Origin: G963676655 sp963678305
Lineage (GTDB): Bacteria > Verrucomicrobiota > Lentisphaeria > Victivallales > Victivallaceae
Assembly (NCBI GenBank): GCA_963678305.2
Contig: CAXXVV010000003.1
Location: forward strand, 496,001-560,000
Reading direction: 5' to 3'
DNA length: 64,000 nt
Of the stretch, positions 33,950 to 43,460 are shown one piece after another. Under the pieces are notes generated by a model, which was given only the letters and a program-made list of their open reading frames with translations, had not been told where the DNA came from and did not search any database. Every line of letters starts with the position of its first letter. Position 1 is the first letter of the stretch. The translations under genes and the position numbers were made by a program.

Positions 33950-36028
33950 TTATTTTATTTCAATCTGGAAGACGCCGTCCCAATCCGCCTCCGGCGGATT
34001 GGTAATGAAGTTTTCGCATCTTTCGATATACAATTTAATACTCAAATCTTCCGGGTGGTTATTTTGCAGCTGTCCAAAAAGATCAAAAGCTGATTGAAAT
34101 TCACGTTTTCTGTAAAGCTGCACTCCTTTTTCAAAGTCACGGATGAAAGCAACTTTTTCCTGCTCAACATGCACATCAATATCATCAATCAGTTCATATA
34201 TCTTGATTCCGCGTTTTTTACCTTTAACCGCAACGGTATCGAGCTGGCGGAATAAAAATTTGTCAGCCGTTTTGCGATAAGTCGTTTCACTGACAATAAT
34301 TGAAGTGCCGTAAATTTTGTTAACGCCTTCGAGACGGCTGGCCAGATTTACACAATCCCCCATCGCGGTGTAATTCATGCGGTCCTCCGAGCCGAGATTT
34401 CCGACAACGGACATTCCGGAATGAAGACCTATCCTGGTGTAGAAAGGCGGCTTGTCTTCCTTTATCCAGCCTTCGTTCATCACCGCAATAATGTTACGGC
34501 ATCCAACCGCGGCCCGGCATGCAAGTTCAGCATGGTTATCCAGTTTGACAGGAGCGCCCCAAAACGCCATGATGGAATCCCCGATATATTTATCCACAGT
34601 ACCCCGGTGTTCCTGAATATAATAGGTCATCGCATTCAAATATTCCGACAAATGCAGCATAAGTTCCTGCGGAGTAAAGTTTTCAGACAGCGGAGTAAAG
34701 TCTTTTATATCAGAAAAGAACAAAGTTATTTCACGGTTTTCCCCGCCCAGTTCCACCTCCTGACCAGAGCCGATCAATTCCCGCACCAGGGATGACGGTA
34801 CGTATTTCTGAAATGCCCTTAATCCCCGTTTCATTGATTCAATGGCTTCCGCCATCTGATATACTTCAGCAACGTAAGTCTTTATTTTCAGATCATGGCT
34901 GAGGTCGAAATCTTTAATTTTGACCGTCTCCTGAGTAAGTTCCGTCAACGGACGCGAGACCAGGTTGGAAAAGAAGACCATCATAAAAATACCGCAAACC
35001 AGAGCAATCAACGAAACAATCATTGAGATAGTGGTGGTACTCTCGAGCGATCCGGTAAAATCTTTTTCCGGGGCAACCATAATCAACTTCCAGCGGTCCC
35101 CGGTTATTTTCGGAAAATTCATATAGGAAGCAAGATACTTTTTCCCCTTGCAGACAAAATCGAAACGTTCAAGTTTGTTGATCATATAGAGAACATATGA
35201 GCGTGTAAGCCATTTATTATCAAGTTGATCAATCCTGGCCGCTGTTAATTTTCCCTGTTTGTTGATAATCGCGCGTTCCGGGTTTGTACAGGCAATTATC
35301 ACGCCGCGGGAGTTGATGATCAGCGACTCAGCATTCTGACTTATATTTGCGCTCTTCAAATATTCGGACAGCTCTTCAAGAGTAATATCAAAGCCTAAAA
35401 CTCCCGCAACTTTACCTTTTTCATTAATTATCGGATAGGATGCGCTGATTCCCGGTTTCTTATCTTTATCGAAAAAATATAAGACGCTCCAGCTTAATGC
35501 CTTATCTTCCACCGCATTTTTAAACCACATCTGTTTTCTTGGATCGTAACTCAGGTCTGTGGAAATATCCGTTTTAATAACCTTGCCATCGAGGTTGCGA
35601 TATTTCCAAATGACTTTGTGCTGTTTCCGCCGCCGATCAATAATCTTTGTTGCAAGGGTTTTGTCCGGCATTTTTTTTATCATTAAAAAATTACCGTCTT
35701 TATCGCCAAAATTAAACATCGCCAATTGCGGATACTCCTTGATGAAGTCAATCCCCATGGTTTCCACTTTTGACCAGTTTTCAAATGAAACAATGTCTTT
35801 ACTAATGAGACTGGAAGCAACCAGAGAGAGCTTTCCGGCCGGGTTTAAATAACTCCTGGTCCGGTCAATACAATATCTGCTGCCGGTATTAATCGCGGCT
35901 TTTGACTGCAGCAGAAAGACTTTTGAATTATTGCTGTAAGAATACAGAAGAATGAAAGCAACAGTTGAGACAAGAACAAAAATAAAGATAGAGAGGATGT
36001 TGAACCTCAGTGGAAAATTTATTTTCAT
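33950..36028 (-). CDS. membrane-bound class III nucleotide cyclase (Cache-HAMP-cyclase), paralogue 1
   Basis: A 692-residue sensor enzyme: membrane helix near 14-34, an extracellular double-Cache ligand-binding domain (about 40-320), a second helix (ISMIVSLIALVCGIFMMVFF), a HAMP linker, and a class III cyclase domain (about 420-600) with both metal-binding Asp residues: TLFFSDIKDFT and VDKYIGDSIMAFWGAP, and the YTAMGDCVNLASRLEG motif. The Lys in DKYIGD favours ATP, so cAMP is the likely product. A short tail helix domain follows. It is about 106 bases downstream of a close paralogue, evidently from tandem duplication. No cAMP receptor is encoded nearby. Confidence 0.92.
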   Translation of the reverse strand: MKINFPLRFNILSIFIFVLVSTVAFILLYSYSNNSKVFLLQSKAAINTGSRYCIDRTRSYLNPAGKLSLVASSLISKDIVSFENWSKVETMGIDFIKEYPQLAMFNFGDKDGNFLMIKKMPDKTLATKIIDRRRKQHKVIWKYRNLDGKVIKTDISTDLSYDPRKQMWFKNAVEDKALSWSVLYFFDKDKKPGISASYPIINEKGKVAGVLGFDITLEELSEYLKSANISQNAESLIINSRGVIIACTNPERAIINKQGKLTAARIDQLDNKWLTRSYVLYMINKLERFDFVCKGKKYLASYMNFPKITGDRWKLIMVAPEKDFTGSLESTTTISMIVSLIALVCGIFMMVFFSNLVSRPLTELTQETVKIKDFDLSHDLKIKTYVAEVYQMAEAIESMKRGLRAFQKYVPSSLVRELIGSGQEVELGGENREITLFFSDIKDFTPLSENFTPQELMLHLSEYLNAMTYYIQEHRGTVDKYIGDSIMAFWGAPVKLDNHAELACRAAVGCRNIIAVMNEGWIKEDKPPFYTRIGLHSGMSVVGNLGSEDRMNYTAMGDCVNLASRLEGVNKIYGTSIIVSETTYRKTADKFLFRQLDTVAVKGKKRGIKIYELIDDIDVHVEQEKVAFIRDFEKGVQLYRKREFQSAFDLFGQLQNNHPEDLSIKLYIERCENFITNPPEADWDGVFQIEIK

Positions 36029-36134
36029 CGACTCAACCTGATTTATGTTTACATTAAAATTGAATTTAAATCTACCACCTCTATTGTAAAAATCAATCTG
36101 ATTATTAGCAAATGATTAGTAATCAACGGCCTTT

Positions 36135-38219
36135 TTATTTTGTCTTTATCTGGTAGACGCCATCCCAATCAGGCGGAGGCGGAGTAATTATAAAGTTCCG
36201 ACATCTTTCCTGATATAATTTAAGACAACGGTCATCCTGTCTGGACTTAGCCAATTCCGCAAAAAGATCACAAGCCCGGGAAAATTCCCGGTCCCGGTAA
36301 AGCTTAACCGCGCTTCCGAAGTCATTGATAAAAGCCGATACTTCAGGCGAAAGTTCCACGCCGGCCTCTTCGATCAATTCATAAATCCTGATGCCGGTTT
36401 GTTTACCCTTGACCGCTACATAGTCGAGTTCTCGAAAAATAAATTTATCCTTTACCTTGATATAGGTGTCTTCACTGACAATGATCGTCGTTCCATAGAT
36501 CTTATTGACCCCCTCAAGTCTGCTGGCAAGATTCACCGAATCTCCCATTGCGGTATAGTTCATCCGGTCAGCTGAACCGAGATTCCCGACTACTGCATTA
36601 CCGGTATGCAGGCCGATCCGGGTATGAAGCGGTTTTTTCCCGTCTTTGATCCATTGCTCTTTCAAACAATCGGTAATCCGGCGGCAACCTATAGCGGTCC
36701 GGCAGGCCAGCTCTGCGTGGTTGTCCATGAGCTGCGGCGCATTCCAGAACGCCATTATAGAGTCGCCGATAAACTTATCCACAGTTCCCCGATTCTCCTG
36801 AATGAAGGCGGTCATCCGGGTTAAATATTCAGACAGATGAAGCATCAATTCCTGAGGAGAAAGTTTTTCCGCAAACGGCGTGAAACCCTCGATATCAGAG
36901 AAAAAAATAGTAATTTCACGGCTTTCACCGCCAAGTTCCGCTTCATTGCCGGATTTAATCAAATCACGCACCAGGGCCGATGGAACATATTTTTTAAAGG
37001 CCCTGAGACCATTTTTCATGGCTTTGATAGCTTCCGCCATATCGCGTATCTCTTTGATGTGTGATTCAATTTCATATTCGTCGCTCAGATCAAAATCTTT
37101 TATTTTCACCGTTTCCAGAGTAAGTTTGGTCATCGGCTGCGAAATTAAATTAGAGAAAAGAGTCACCAGCACAACTCCAATCAGTAAAATCAGGATTGAA
37201 ATTATCATCGAAATACGATTATTGGTGACCAGAGTGTCGATAAAGTCACTTTCCGGGACTACCATGATTAATTTCCAGTCTTTTCCGATGTCTTTGGGAA
37301 AATTCATGAATGAAGCAAGATACCTGTTTCCATCGTAAGAGAAAGTTAGTTTTTCCTGCTTATCTTTTTGATACAAAGTAAAAGCCTGATCGAGCCATTT
37401 AACCCCGAGTTGACTTAATTTCGCCGGAGTCAATTTCCCAGAGTTATTAATGACTGCACGTTCAGCGTCCACATAGGCTATAACCTCGCTTTTTCCATTG
37501 ACAATGACAGTTCTGGCATTGGCGCTTACGCTTACCGACTGTAAAAAATGGGAAAGTTCATCCAGGGTAATGTCAAACCCCAATGCCCCGATTGCTTTAC
37601 CATTTTTATTAAAAACCGGATAAGACGCGCTGATCCCGGGTTTTTTATCGGTAAAGAAGAAATAGAGATCACTCCAACAAAGTTTTTTTTCCCTGAACGC
37701 ACTTTTATACCAGGGACGAATCCGTGGATCATACTTAACATTGGTCGAAGTTTCCGTTTTTATAATTTTACCGGCTTTGTCTCGATATTTCCAGGTTACA
37801 GAGGGAATTCTTTTGCGCCGGTCAATTATTTTGGTTGCCAGGGTTTTATCCGGCATTGTTTTGATCATCAGAAAATTTCCCTGCGTATCACCAAAATTAA
37901 ACATCGCCAACTGAGGGTACTGGCCAACCATATCCATAGCCATCGCTTCGATTTTATTCCAATCTCCCAGAGAAATGGTATCCTGTTCAAGCAGACATGA
38001 GGCCATGGAGGACAGCTTGGCCGCCGGAGTCAAATAGTCATGGGTTTTATTTACGCATGACCGGCCGGCTGACCACATCGCATTTTCCGATTGTCTTAAA
38101 AATGCCCTTGCATTGCGAACATAGGAAAAATAGAGAATGAAGCTGACGGTTGAAACCAGCAGTATTATGAAAATAGTAAGAATATTTAATCTGAGCGGGA
38201 CATTCGGCGTTAATCTCAT
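36135..38219 (-). CDS. membrane-bound class III nucleotide cyclase (Cache-HAMP-cyclase), paralogue 2
   Basis: A 694-residue protein with the same order as its neighbour: helix near 14-34, Cache domain, helix (ISMIISILILLIGVVLVTLF), HAMP, and a cyclase domain with IFFSDIEGFTPFAEKL, VDKFIGDSIMAFWNAP and YTAMGDSVNLASRLEG. Both metal Asp residues are present. The cytoplasmic halves are far more alike than the Cache domains, so the two may sense different ligands while making the same second messenger. It starts 168 bases after the amidase gene on the same strand and probably has its own promoter. Confidence 0.92.
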   Translation of the reverse strand: MRLTPNVPLRLNILTIFIILLVSTVSFILYFSYVRNARAFLRQSENAMWSAGRSCVNKTHDYLTPAAKLSSMASCLLEQDTISLGDWNKIEAMAMDMVGQYPQLAMFNFGDTQGNFLMIKTMPDKTLATKIIDRRKRIPSVTWKYRDKAGKIIKTETSTNVKYDPRIRPWYKSAFREKKLCWSDLYFFFTDKKPGISASYPVFNKNGKAIGALGFDITLDELSHFLQSVSVSANARTVIVNGKSEVIAYVDAERAVINNSGKLTPAKLSQLGVKWLDQAFTLYQKDKQEKLTFSYDGNRYLASFMNFPKDIGKDWKLIMVVPESDFIDTLVTNNRISMIISILILLIGVVLVTLFSNLISQPMTKLTLETVKIKDFDLSDEYEIESHIKEIRDMAEAIKAMKNGLRAFKKYVPSALVRDLIKSGNEAELGGESREITIFFSDIEGFTPFAEKLSPQELMLHLSEYLTRMTAFIQENRGTVDKFIGDSIMAFWNAPQLMDNHAELACRTAIGCRRITDCLKEQWIKDGKKPLHTRIGLHTGNAVVGNLGSADRMNYTAMGDSVNLASRLEGVNKIYGTTIIVSEDTYIKVKDKFIFRELDYVAVKGKQTGIRIYELIEEAGVELSPEVSAFINDFGSAVKLYRDREFSRACDLFAELAKSRQDDRCLKLYQERCRNFIITPPPPDWDGVYQIKTK

Positions 38220-38387
38220 TGGAGTACCCGTTTCTCTGTTAAGCGATCAAACTTATTTTTCTATAACATCACAGACTTCGATTTATGCTTAAATATTGCG
38301 GTTATCTTGTTATAGATAATTATGATCAAAAACTTATTAATGAACTGTATAAAAATAATCAAACAATACAGGTTTTCAGATTTATAT

Positions 38388-39329
38388 CTATGCCTGATAC
38401 TGTTTTACCAAGTTCCGGCAATTACTGATATATTCACGGGCGGAAATAATCCCGAAATGATTTTTAATATCAACAACGGTTAAACCTGGATCACATGATT
38501 CAAGATAAAAAACCGTATTTTGCTGATCAAAAACCACTTTTATCCGTTCGCCGTAAAATTTTTCAATATCGACTATTTTGTCCTGAGTTCCATTGCAATC
38601 AAAACATTCCCGGTCAAAATTAATATCAGCGCAGTAAACCGGAGAACCAAAACCGAAACGCAAGGTTTCATAACGATACCCGCCCTGTGCATACTCTTTC
38701 CCGTCAATATCAATGATTCGACTCCAGGCAGGATAAGCCATAGCGCAAGTAACCCCAAGCCATTGGCACCAGTGGTTCAGCTGACTGCCGCCGGGCCATA
38801 ATGAAGACATCAGAAAAAGTCTGGCGCCCGCCGCAGCTTGATCAAAAAAAGTTTCCTGGAACATTGAATCGAAACAGATAGCACCACCGATTTCAAGGCC
38901 GTTCCAGTTCAGCAATCCAGTATTTCCGGGAACAACTCCCAGTTCCAGTTCTCCGGGAGTCGGAAAACGTTTTCGGTATTCGCCAAGACATTCGCCTGTT
39001 TCAGATATCAGGAAAAAGGAATTATATAATTTTCCATTATTCCAGTTAAAAACCGGAATGGTGACCGCAATTTTATTTTGTTTTGCTGTTTCAATAAGAA
39101 TTGTACAATCTTTTTTCCAGTCATGCAGCGCAATATCCGGAATATGCAGGTGGTTAGGGTTTCCGGGCCCGTCTCCGCAATAAAGATTTATCGATTCCGG
39201 TAAAACCGCCAGTGCGGCTCCCATACCGGCTGCATGTTTTACCCATTTTGCCGCATCTTCAAGTTTACTTTCGAAAGAAGGAAAATCTTCCGTTGAAAGT
39301 GAAATTACCGCGATTCGTCTTATGTCCAT
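38388..39329 (-). CDS. carbon-nitrogen hydrolase (nitrilase superfamily)
   Basis: A 313-residue cytoplasmic enzyme with the Glu-Lys-Cys triad of the nitrilase fold: LAVLPESINLY (Glu near 43), EYRKRFPTPGE (Lys near 118) and GGAICFDSMFQE (Cys near 153). Members hydrolyse amides, nitriles or ureido groups. The site after Cys (FDSMF) departs from the common CYD-x-RFP form, so the substrate is unclear. It follows the SGNH gene by 37 bases with GAGGAA before the ATG, and is likely co-transcribed with it. Confidence 0.88.
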   Translation of the reverse strand: MDIRRIAVISLSTEDFPSFESKLEDAAKWVKHAAGMGAALAVLPESINLYCGDGPGNPNHLHIPDIALHDWKKDCTILIETAKQNKIAVTIPVFNWNNGKLYNSFFLISETGECLGEYRKRFPTPGELELGVVPGNTGLLNWNGLEIGGAICFDSMFQETFFDQAAAGARLFLMSSLWPGGSQLNHWCQWLGVTCAMAYPAWSRIIDIDGKEYAQGGYRYETLRFGFGSPVYCADINFDRECFDCNGTQDKIVDIEKFYGERIKVVFDQQNTVFYLESCDPGLTVVDIKNHFGIISAREYISNCRNLVKQYQA

Positions 39330-39366
39330 TTTTTATTCCTCAATCCAAATCCAAACAGCGGGAAAT

Positions 39367-39981
39367 TTATTGTGATAAGATTTTTTTGATAAAATCAGCA
39401 ACCATTTCCGCCTGGAACTTTCTTCCATCCTCATTGTAATGAATGGCATCGGGAGCAAACAACTCAACGTTTTCAGACATTGGAGTGTACAAATCGAGGA
39501 TCGGTATATCCAGTTCCCGGGCAATGCCTCTGGCGGCTTTGTTGCGGAGAATCACCCGATCGTTGCGCTCTTCAAACAAATTGAGATCTTCTTTCTCGCG
39601 GACCGGGGTGGAATTACGCCAGACGAGTTGTTTTACGCGTGACTTCAGTTCCGTTAATACCGCCTGAAGATTATCTATATAAACCTGATCTTCAATATCA
39701 AAGCCGTGCAGCCCGTTATTAAAAATTACCAGTTCATAGTCACGTTTACTAAGTATGTAATTTAGTTCTTCCATAAATTCGATATCACTGACGCATTTTG
39801 CCGTTGCCATATAGTCAATACAAAAATCTTCCTCTATCAATTTGTGAACCAGATCCCCATGTCCAACGACAATGGAATCTCCGATCAGCAAAATTCGCGG
39901 TTTTTGCAAATCCGGGGCATTAAACCACCGGAAATTTGTCCATTCAATATTTTCACGAATGTTTGTTTTCTTCAAGCTCAT
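39367..39981 (-). CDS. SGNH/GDSL hydrolase, cytoplasmic
   Basis: A 204-residue single-domain enzyme without a signal peptide: block I PRILLIGDSIVVGHG, block III VIFNNGLHGFD (Asn), block V APDAIHYNEDGRKF (Asp-His). Probably an esterase acting on an acylated sugar or related molecule. AAAGGA precedes the ATG; it starts 12 bases after the SppA-like gene. It resembles the SGNH protein at 58360-58974 in size and motifs (GDSI near the start, N-x-G-x-H-D/G). Confidence 0.88.
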   Translation of the reverse strand: MSLKKTNIRENIEWTNFRWFNAPDLQKPRILLIGDSIVVGHGDLVHKLIEEDFCIDYMATAKCVSDIEFMEELNYILSKRDYELVIFNNGLHGFDIEDQVYIDNLQAVLTELKSRVKQLVWRNSTPVREKEDLNLFEERNDRVILRNKAARGIARELDIPILDLYTPMSENVELFAPDAIHYNEDGRKFQAEMVADFIKKILSQ

Positions 39982-39993
39982 TTCTATTCCTTT

Positions 39994-41160
39994 TTACTGA
40001 GGCATTAAATAATACGGTTTTCCGGATTCAAGTTTAAATTTGGAATTAGGCACTTGAGTTGAACCCGGCAGATTGACGTTGACCTGCGGCGCCTTGCTTT
40101 CCATGCCAAGTAAGCTGAAAAGAGAGACTTTCGGGCGGTTGACAACAACTTTGTAGTCTTTGAGTTTTGCCAGAGCAGCAGCTTTCTTTACCGCATCTTG
40201 AAAATAACCAAGCTGATCAACCAGATTCAATTTTTTAGCCTGGATTCCCAGGAATATCCGGGCGTCGCCGATTTCTGAATTTCTGATCTTTTCAACCGTC
40301 AGACCTTTCCGTCCTTTGACTACCACATCAAGGAAACGGTCATAAACCAGCATCAGATATTCTTTTATTATTTTCTTTTCTTCCGGAGTGGTCGGTCTGG
40401 TTCCGCTCAGAATGTCTTTAAGTTTTCCTGATGTATATGGTTCGCTCTCAAGTCCGATCTTCTTAAAGAGTTCATGATATTTATAGGCATTGATAATCAC
40501 CCCGATACTGCCGGTTGTGCATAATTCATGCGCAACAATCCAATCGGCGGAACAACCAATATAATAACCGCCGCTGGCCGCCACCGTGTCAAACCAGGCT
40601 ACTACCGGAATCTTGCGTTTCTTTTTAAGCTGCATTACCGCGTTGTATACCCGGTCGGAAGCTACTACTTCTCCTCCCGGACTGTTTATATACAGAATTA
40701 ACGCTTTCATATTATCATCTTTTTCAAGTTTCTTGATCCGGCGAACCAGTGACGCGGCATCGCCGCCTGAAGCCGAATCATAGCTCGAATCGGCCCTGCC
40801 GCCCATGATTACCCCGTTAATATGGATAACCACGATTTTGTTGTCGGAAAACGATGCTCCGCCAATTTTCTTCTCTTCAAACTGATCATCAGTATTCACT
40901 TCGGTAATATTTTTTATTCCATCAGAGAATATTGCCTTAATTACGAAAAGCCCGACAAAACCAATTATCGCCAAAAAGATGATAACCCCGATAGTTATAA
41001 GTGCCCCGAGACAACATCCGGAACTCATACTCTTATCTTTTGTTTGATTATTACTTCTGATAAAATTATCTTTTATCGATGGTCCCTGCTGTTGCTGTGA
41101 AAAAGATGGAACCTGTTCTTTGACAAAGTCACTATTGGGTTGGTTATACTCTTCGTTCAT
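39994..41160 (-). CDS. sppA: S49-family signal peptide peptidase (short SppA type)
   Basis: A 388-residue membrane protease. A disordered Gln/Asn-rich cytoplasmic start of about 45 residues is followed by one helix (CLGALITIGVIIFLAIIGFV), then the S49 domain: VIHINGVIMGG, LILYINSPGGEV, the Ser nucleophile in VAASGGYYIGCSADWIVA and the general-base Lys in YTSGKLKDILSG. Half-size S49 proteins use this Ser-Lys dyad to degrade cleaved signal peptides. The gene is 13 bases after the phosphofructokinase stop. Confidence 0.9.
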   Translation of the reverse strand: MNEEYNQPNSDFVKEQVPSFSQQQQGPSIKDNFIRSNNQTKDKSMSSGCCLGALITIGVIIFLAIIGFVGLFVIKAIFSDGIKNITEVNTDDQFEEKKIGGASFSDNKIVVIHINGVIMGGRADSSYDSASGGDAASLVRRIKKLEKDDNMKALILYINSPGGEVVASDRVYNAVMQLKKKRKIPVVAWFDTVAASGGYYIGCSADWIVAHELCTTGSIGVIINAYKYHELFKKIGLESEPYTSGKLKDILSGTRPTTPEEKKIIKEYLMLVYDRFLDVVVKGRKGLTVEKIRNSEIGDARIFLGIQAKKLNLVDQLGYFQDAVKKAAALAKLKDYKVVVNRPKVSLFSLLGMESKAPQVNVNLPGSTQVPNSKFKLESGKPYYLMPQ

Positions 41161-41173
41161 GTCAGTTCTTTCA

Positions 41174-43399
41174 TTAATTTACTTGTTCAGAAGGATTATG
41201 AGCTAGATCCGCGGCAACTTTGAACAGTTCCTCCCACCATTGTTCAAGCGGTCGTTCATGTTCTTCGCTGCTCATTTCCTCCAGTTTATTAAAATCGTTA
41301 ATTTTATTTCCAATTCCACCGAATCCCATAAAATAACCGTTCTTATCGCCGTTTTCAATACAGGACATTAAATGATTTATTCCGTCAAACGCCAGCCGGG
41401 TAGCCAAAGTACGATCGAACGGAGAAGGTTTTCCGCCCTGCTGAAGCGGTCCCAGAATAACCTGTTTTACATCAAACATTTTTTTACTTTCAGCCTCAAA
41501 AAGTTTGCCTATAAAGTCAGTGGTATAGATATCGTCAGCATATTCATTACGAATATACAAAGCGACATTACGACCGCCTTTAAAACTTTTCACCAGTCGT
41601 TTAACATGGCGGCGCAGTTTGTCAAGGTCAATACCGTTTTCATGCAAATAGACTTCTTCGGCTCCAGTTGCCAATCCGCTCATGGCGGCCAGAAAGCCAC
41701 AATAACGCCCCATAACTTCGACTATAAAGGCACGATGAGCGCTGTCGGCGGAATTTTTAATCATATCTACCGCAGTTACAATATTATTGAGGGCGGTATC
41801 GGTGCCTATACAAATTTCACAACCCGGTAAATTATTATTGATCGAAGCCGGGACACAAACAAACGGAATCTTCAACGGTTTCATGGCATTACGTTTATTA
41901 TACAACATCCGCATTCCCTGATACCCGGCCCAGCCTCCGATCATGATAATCCCCTGAATATTATATTTTACCAGGTTATTTGCTATATCGTAAAGATCAT
42001 CTTCCCGGGGAACCATTCTATTTGAGCCTATTCTGGAACCACCCAGAGAAACCCATTCCTCAACATCCATCCAGTCCATTTCGCGGAAGTCGCCACTGAT
42101 CATCCCCTCGAAACCGTTCCTTATCTGATAAACTTTATGACCGTGATCAAGTCCGATGCGGACCGCCGCCCTAACCGCAGCATTCATTCCCGGTGCCGGC
42201 CAGCCGCAATTCATTACCGCTATATTGTAATTACCGGTAGTTTCATCGCCGCGCGGCAATGACAAACACAGTGTCCGGTACATTTCCATCAGGTTATTCC
42301 AGCTTGCTCCCCGAAGTTCCATTGCTTCGTGGTATTTATGATCCTTAATAAGTTGAGCAATCTGACTGTTTTTATTTACCGAATCCATCAAATGAGCGGA
42401 GCTGATCCTGTTTTTCCGCATAACAACCAGTCTGGCTTCATTATTCGGACTTTCTTTTAAAATTTCATGGACCGCGTAATGACCTTCCACCGTACTCATA
42501 TAACGATCATAGGCGCTTGGAGTACCGCCACGCTGAACATGTCCAAGAATGGTTATTCGTGGTTCTATGCTCATACCTTCCTGCAAAATTTTCTCGACGC
42601 TTTTACAGGTTATCGGATTACCCTGACGGTCTTTAGCTCCCTCGGCCACAATCACAATACAATCCCGTCTGCCGGTCTCAATTCCTTTCTTGAGTACTTC
42701 ACAAATCTTCTTTTCCCATCCTTCCAGAGGCGGATATTCCGGCACAAAAACCCATCCCGCACCGGAAGCAATAGCCGCAACCAGTGCCAGATAACCGCAA
42801 TTTCGTCCCATTACTTCAATCAGGAAAGTTCGATGATGACTGGCCGCGGTACTTTTTATAGCATCGGTCGCTTCGACAATTCGATGAAGGGCGCTGTCAG
42901 CGCCAATCGTCATATCAGTATTGGCCATGTCATTATCAATGGATCCGACCAGTCCGACTATTTTGAGTTGAGGATGTTTTTCCAAAGAGTCTGGCAAAAT
43001 TTCATTTTTATCAATCAATTCCTGCAGTAAATCAGGCCATTCATCGCTGAATTCGCTTGCTCCGGTTAAACTGCCGTCTCCGCCGATTACGATAAGGTTA
43101 TCTATTCCATTTTCAACCATATTTTTCGCAGCAACAATTCTGCCTGAACGTTCTCTGAATTCCTTGCATCGGGCAGTTCCGATCATGGTCCCACCCTGAT
43201 TAAGAATTCCGCTGACAGAATCCCAGGTCATTTCTTCAATATGATTATCAACCAGTCCCTGGTAACCTTCATATATACCGTAAATCTTTATACCGAGACT
43301 TATGCCGCATCTAACCACAGCACGAACAGCTGCGTTCATTCCCTGGGCGTCTCCGCCGCTGGTCATTACAGCTATCGCTTTTTGTTGAGTATCATTCAT
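41174..43399 (-). CDS. double-domain ATP-dependent 6-phosphofructokinase, eukaryote-like
   Basis: 741 residues from the ATG at 43399, preceded by GAGGGG; the frame extends 60 bases further, but that runs through the guaB terminator. It is a fusion of two PFK halves. N-half: MTSGGDAQGMNAAVRA, IGGDGSLTGA (G after GGD favours ATP over PPi), GLVGSIDNDMANTDMTIGAD with the catalytic Asp residues, and LGHVQRGGTPSA. C-half (from about 385): NCGWPAPGMNAAVRA, IGGWAGYQG and PASINNNLPGCEICIGTDTA, where the catalytic Asp residues are Asn, so this half is likely regulatory. The same division of labour occurs in animal and fungal PFK-1. Converts fructose 6-phosphate to the 1,6-bisphosphate in glycolysis. 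Confidence 0.92.
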   Translation of the reverse strand: MNDTQQKAIAVMTSGGDAQGMNAAVRAVVRCGISLGIKIYGIYEGYQGLVDNHIEEMTWDSVSGILNQGGTMIGTARCKEFRERSGRIVAAKNMVENGIDNLIVIGGDGSLTGASEFSDEWPDLLQELIDKNEILPDSLEKHPQLKIVGLVGSIDNDMANTDMTIGADSALHRIVEATDAIKSTAASHHRTFLIEVMGRNCGYLALVAAIASGAGWVFVPEYPPLEGWEKKICEVLKKGIETGRRDCIVIVAEGAKDRQGNPITCKSVEKILQEGMSIEPRITILGHVQRGGTPSAYDRYMSTVEGHYAVHEILKESPNNEARLVVMRKNRISSAHLMDSVNKNSQIAQLIKDHKYHEAMELRGASWNNLMEMYRTLCLSLPRGDETTGNYNIAVMNCGWPAPGMNAAVRAAVRIGLDHGHKVYQIRNGFEGMISGDFREMDWMDVEEWVSLGGSRIGSNRMVPREDDLYDIANNLVKYNIQGIIMIGGWAGYQGMRMLYNKRNAMKPLKIPFVCVPASINNNLPGCEICIGTDTALNNIVTAVDMIKNSADSAHRAFIVEVMGRYCGFLAAMSGLATGAEEVYLHENGIDLDKLRRHVKRLVKSFKGGRNVALYIRNEYADDIYTTDFIGKLFEAESKKMFDVKQVILGPLQQGGKPSPFDRTLATRLAFDGINHLMSCIENGDKNGYFMGFGGIGNKINDFNKLEEMSSEEHERPLEQWWEELFKVAADLAHNPSEQVN

Positions 43400-43426
43400 A
43401 ATACAGCCCCTCAATATTTTTTGCAG

Positions 43427-43451
43427 TAAAAAAAAGCCGCTTGACGCGGCT
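43427..43451 (-). terminator. terminator of guaB
   Basis: On the minus strand AGCCGC, a 5-base loop, GCGGCT and then eight Ts. It lies 10 to 34 bases after the guaB stop and before the phosphofructokinase gene, so the latter needs another promoter or read-through. Confidence 0.92.
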
Positions 43452-43460
43452 CTTTCCATA

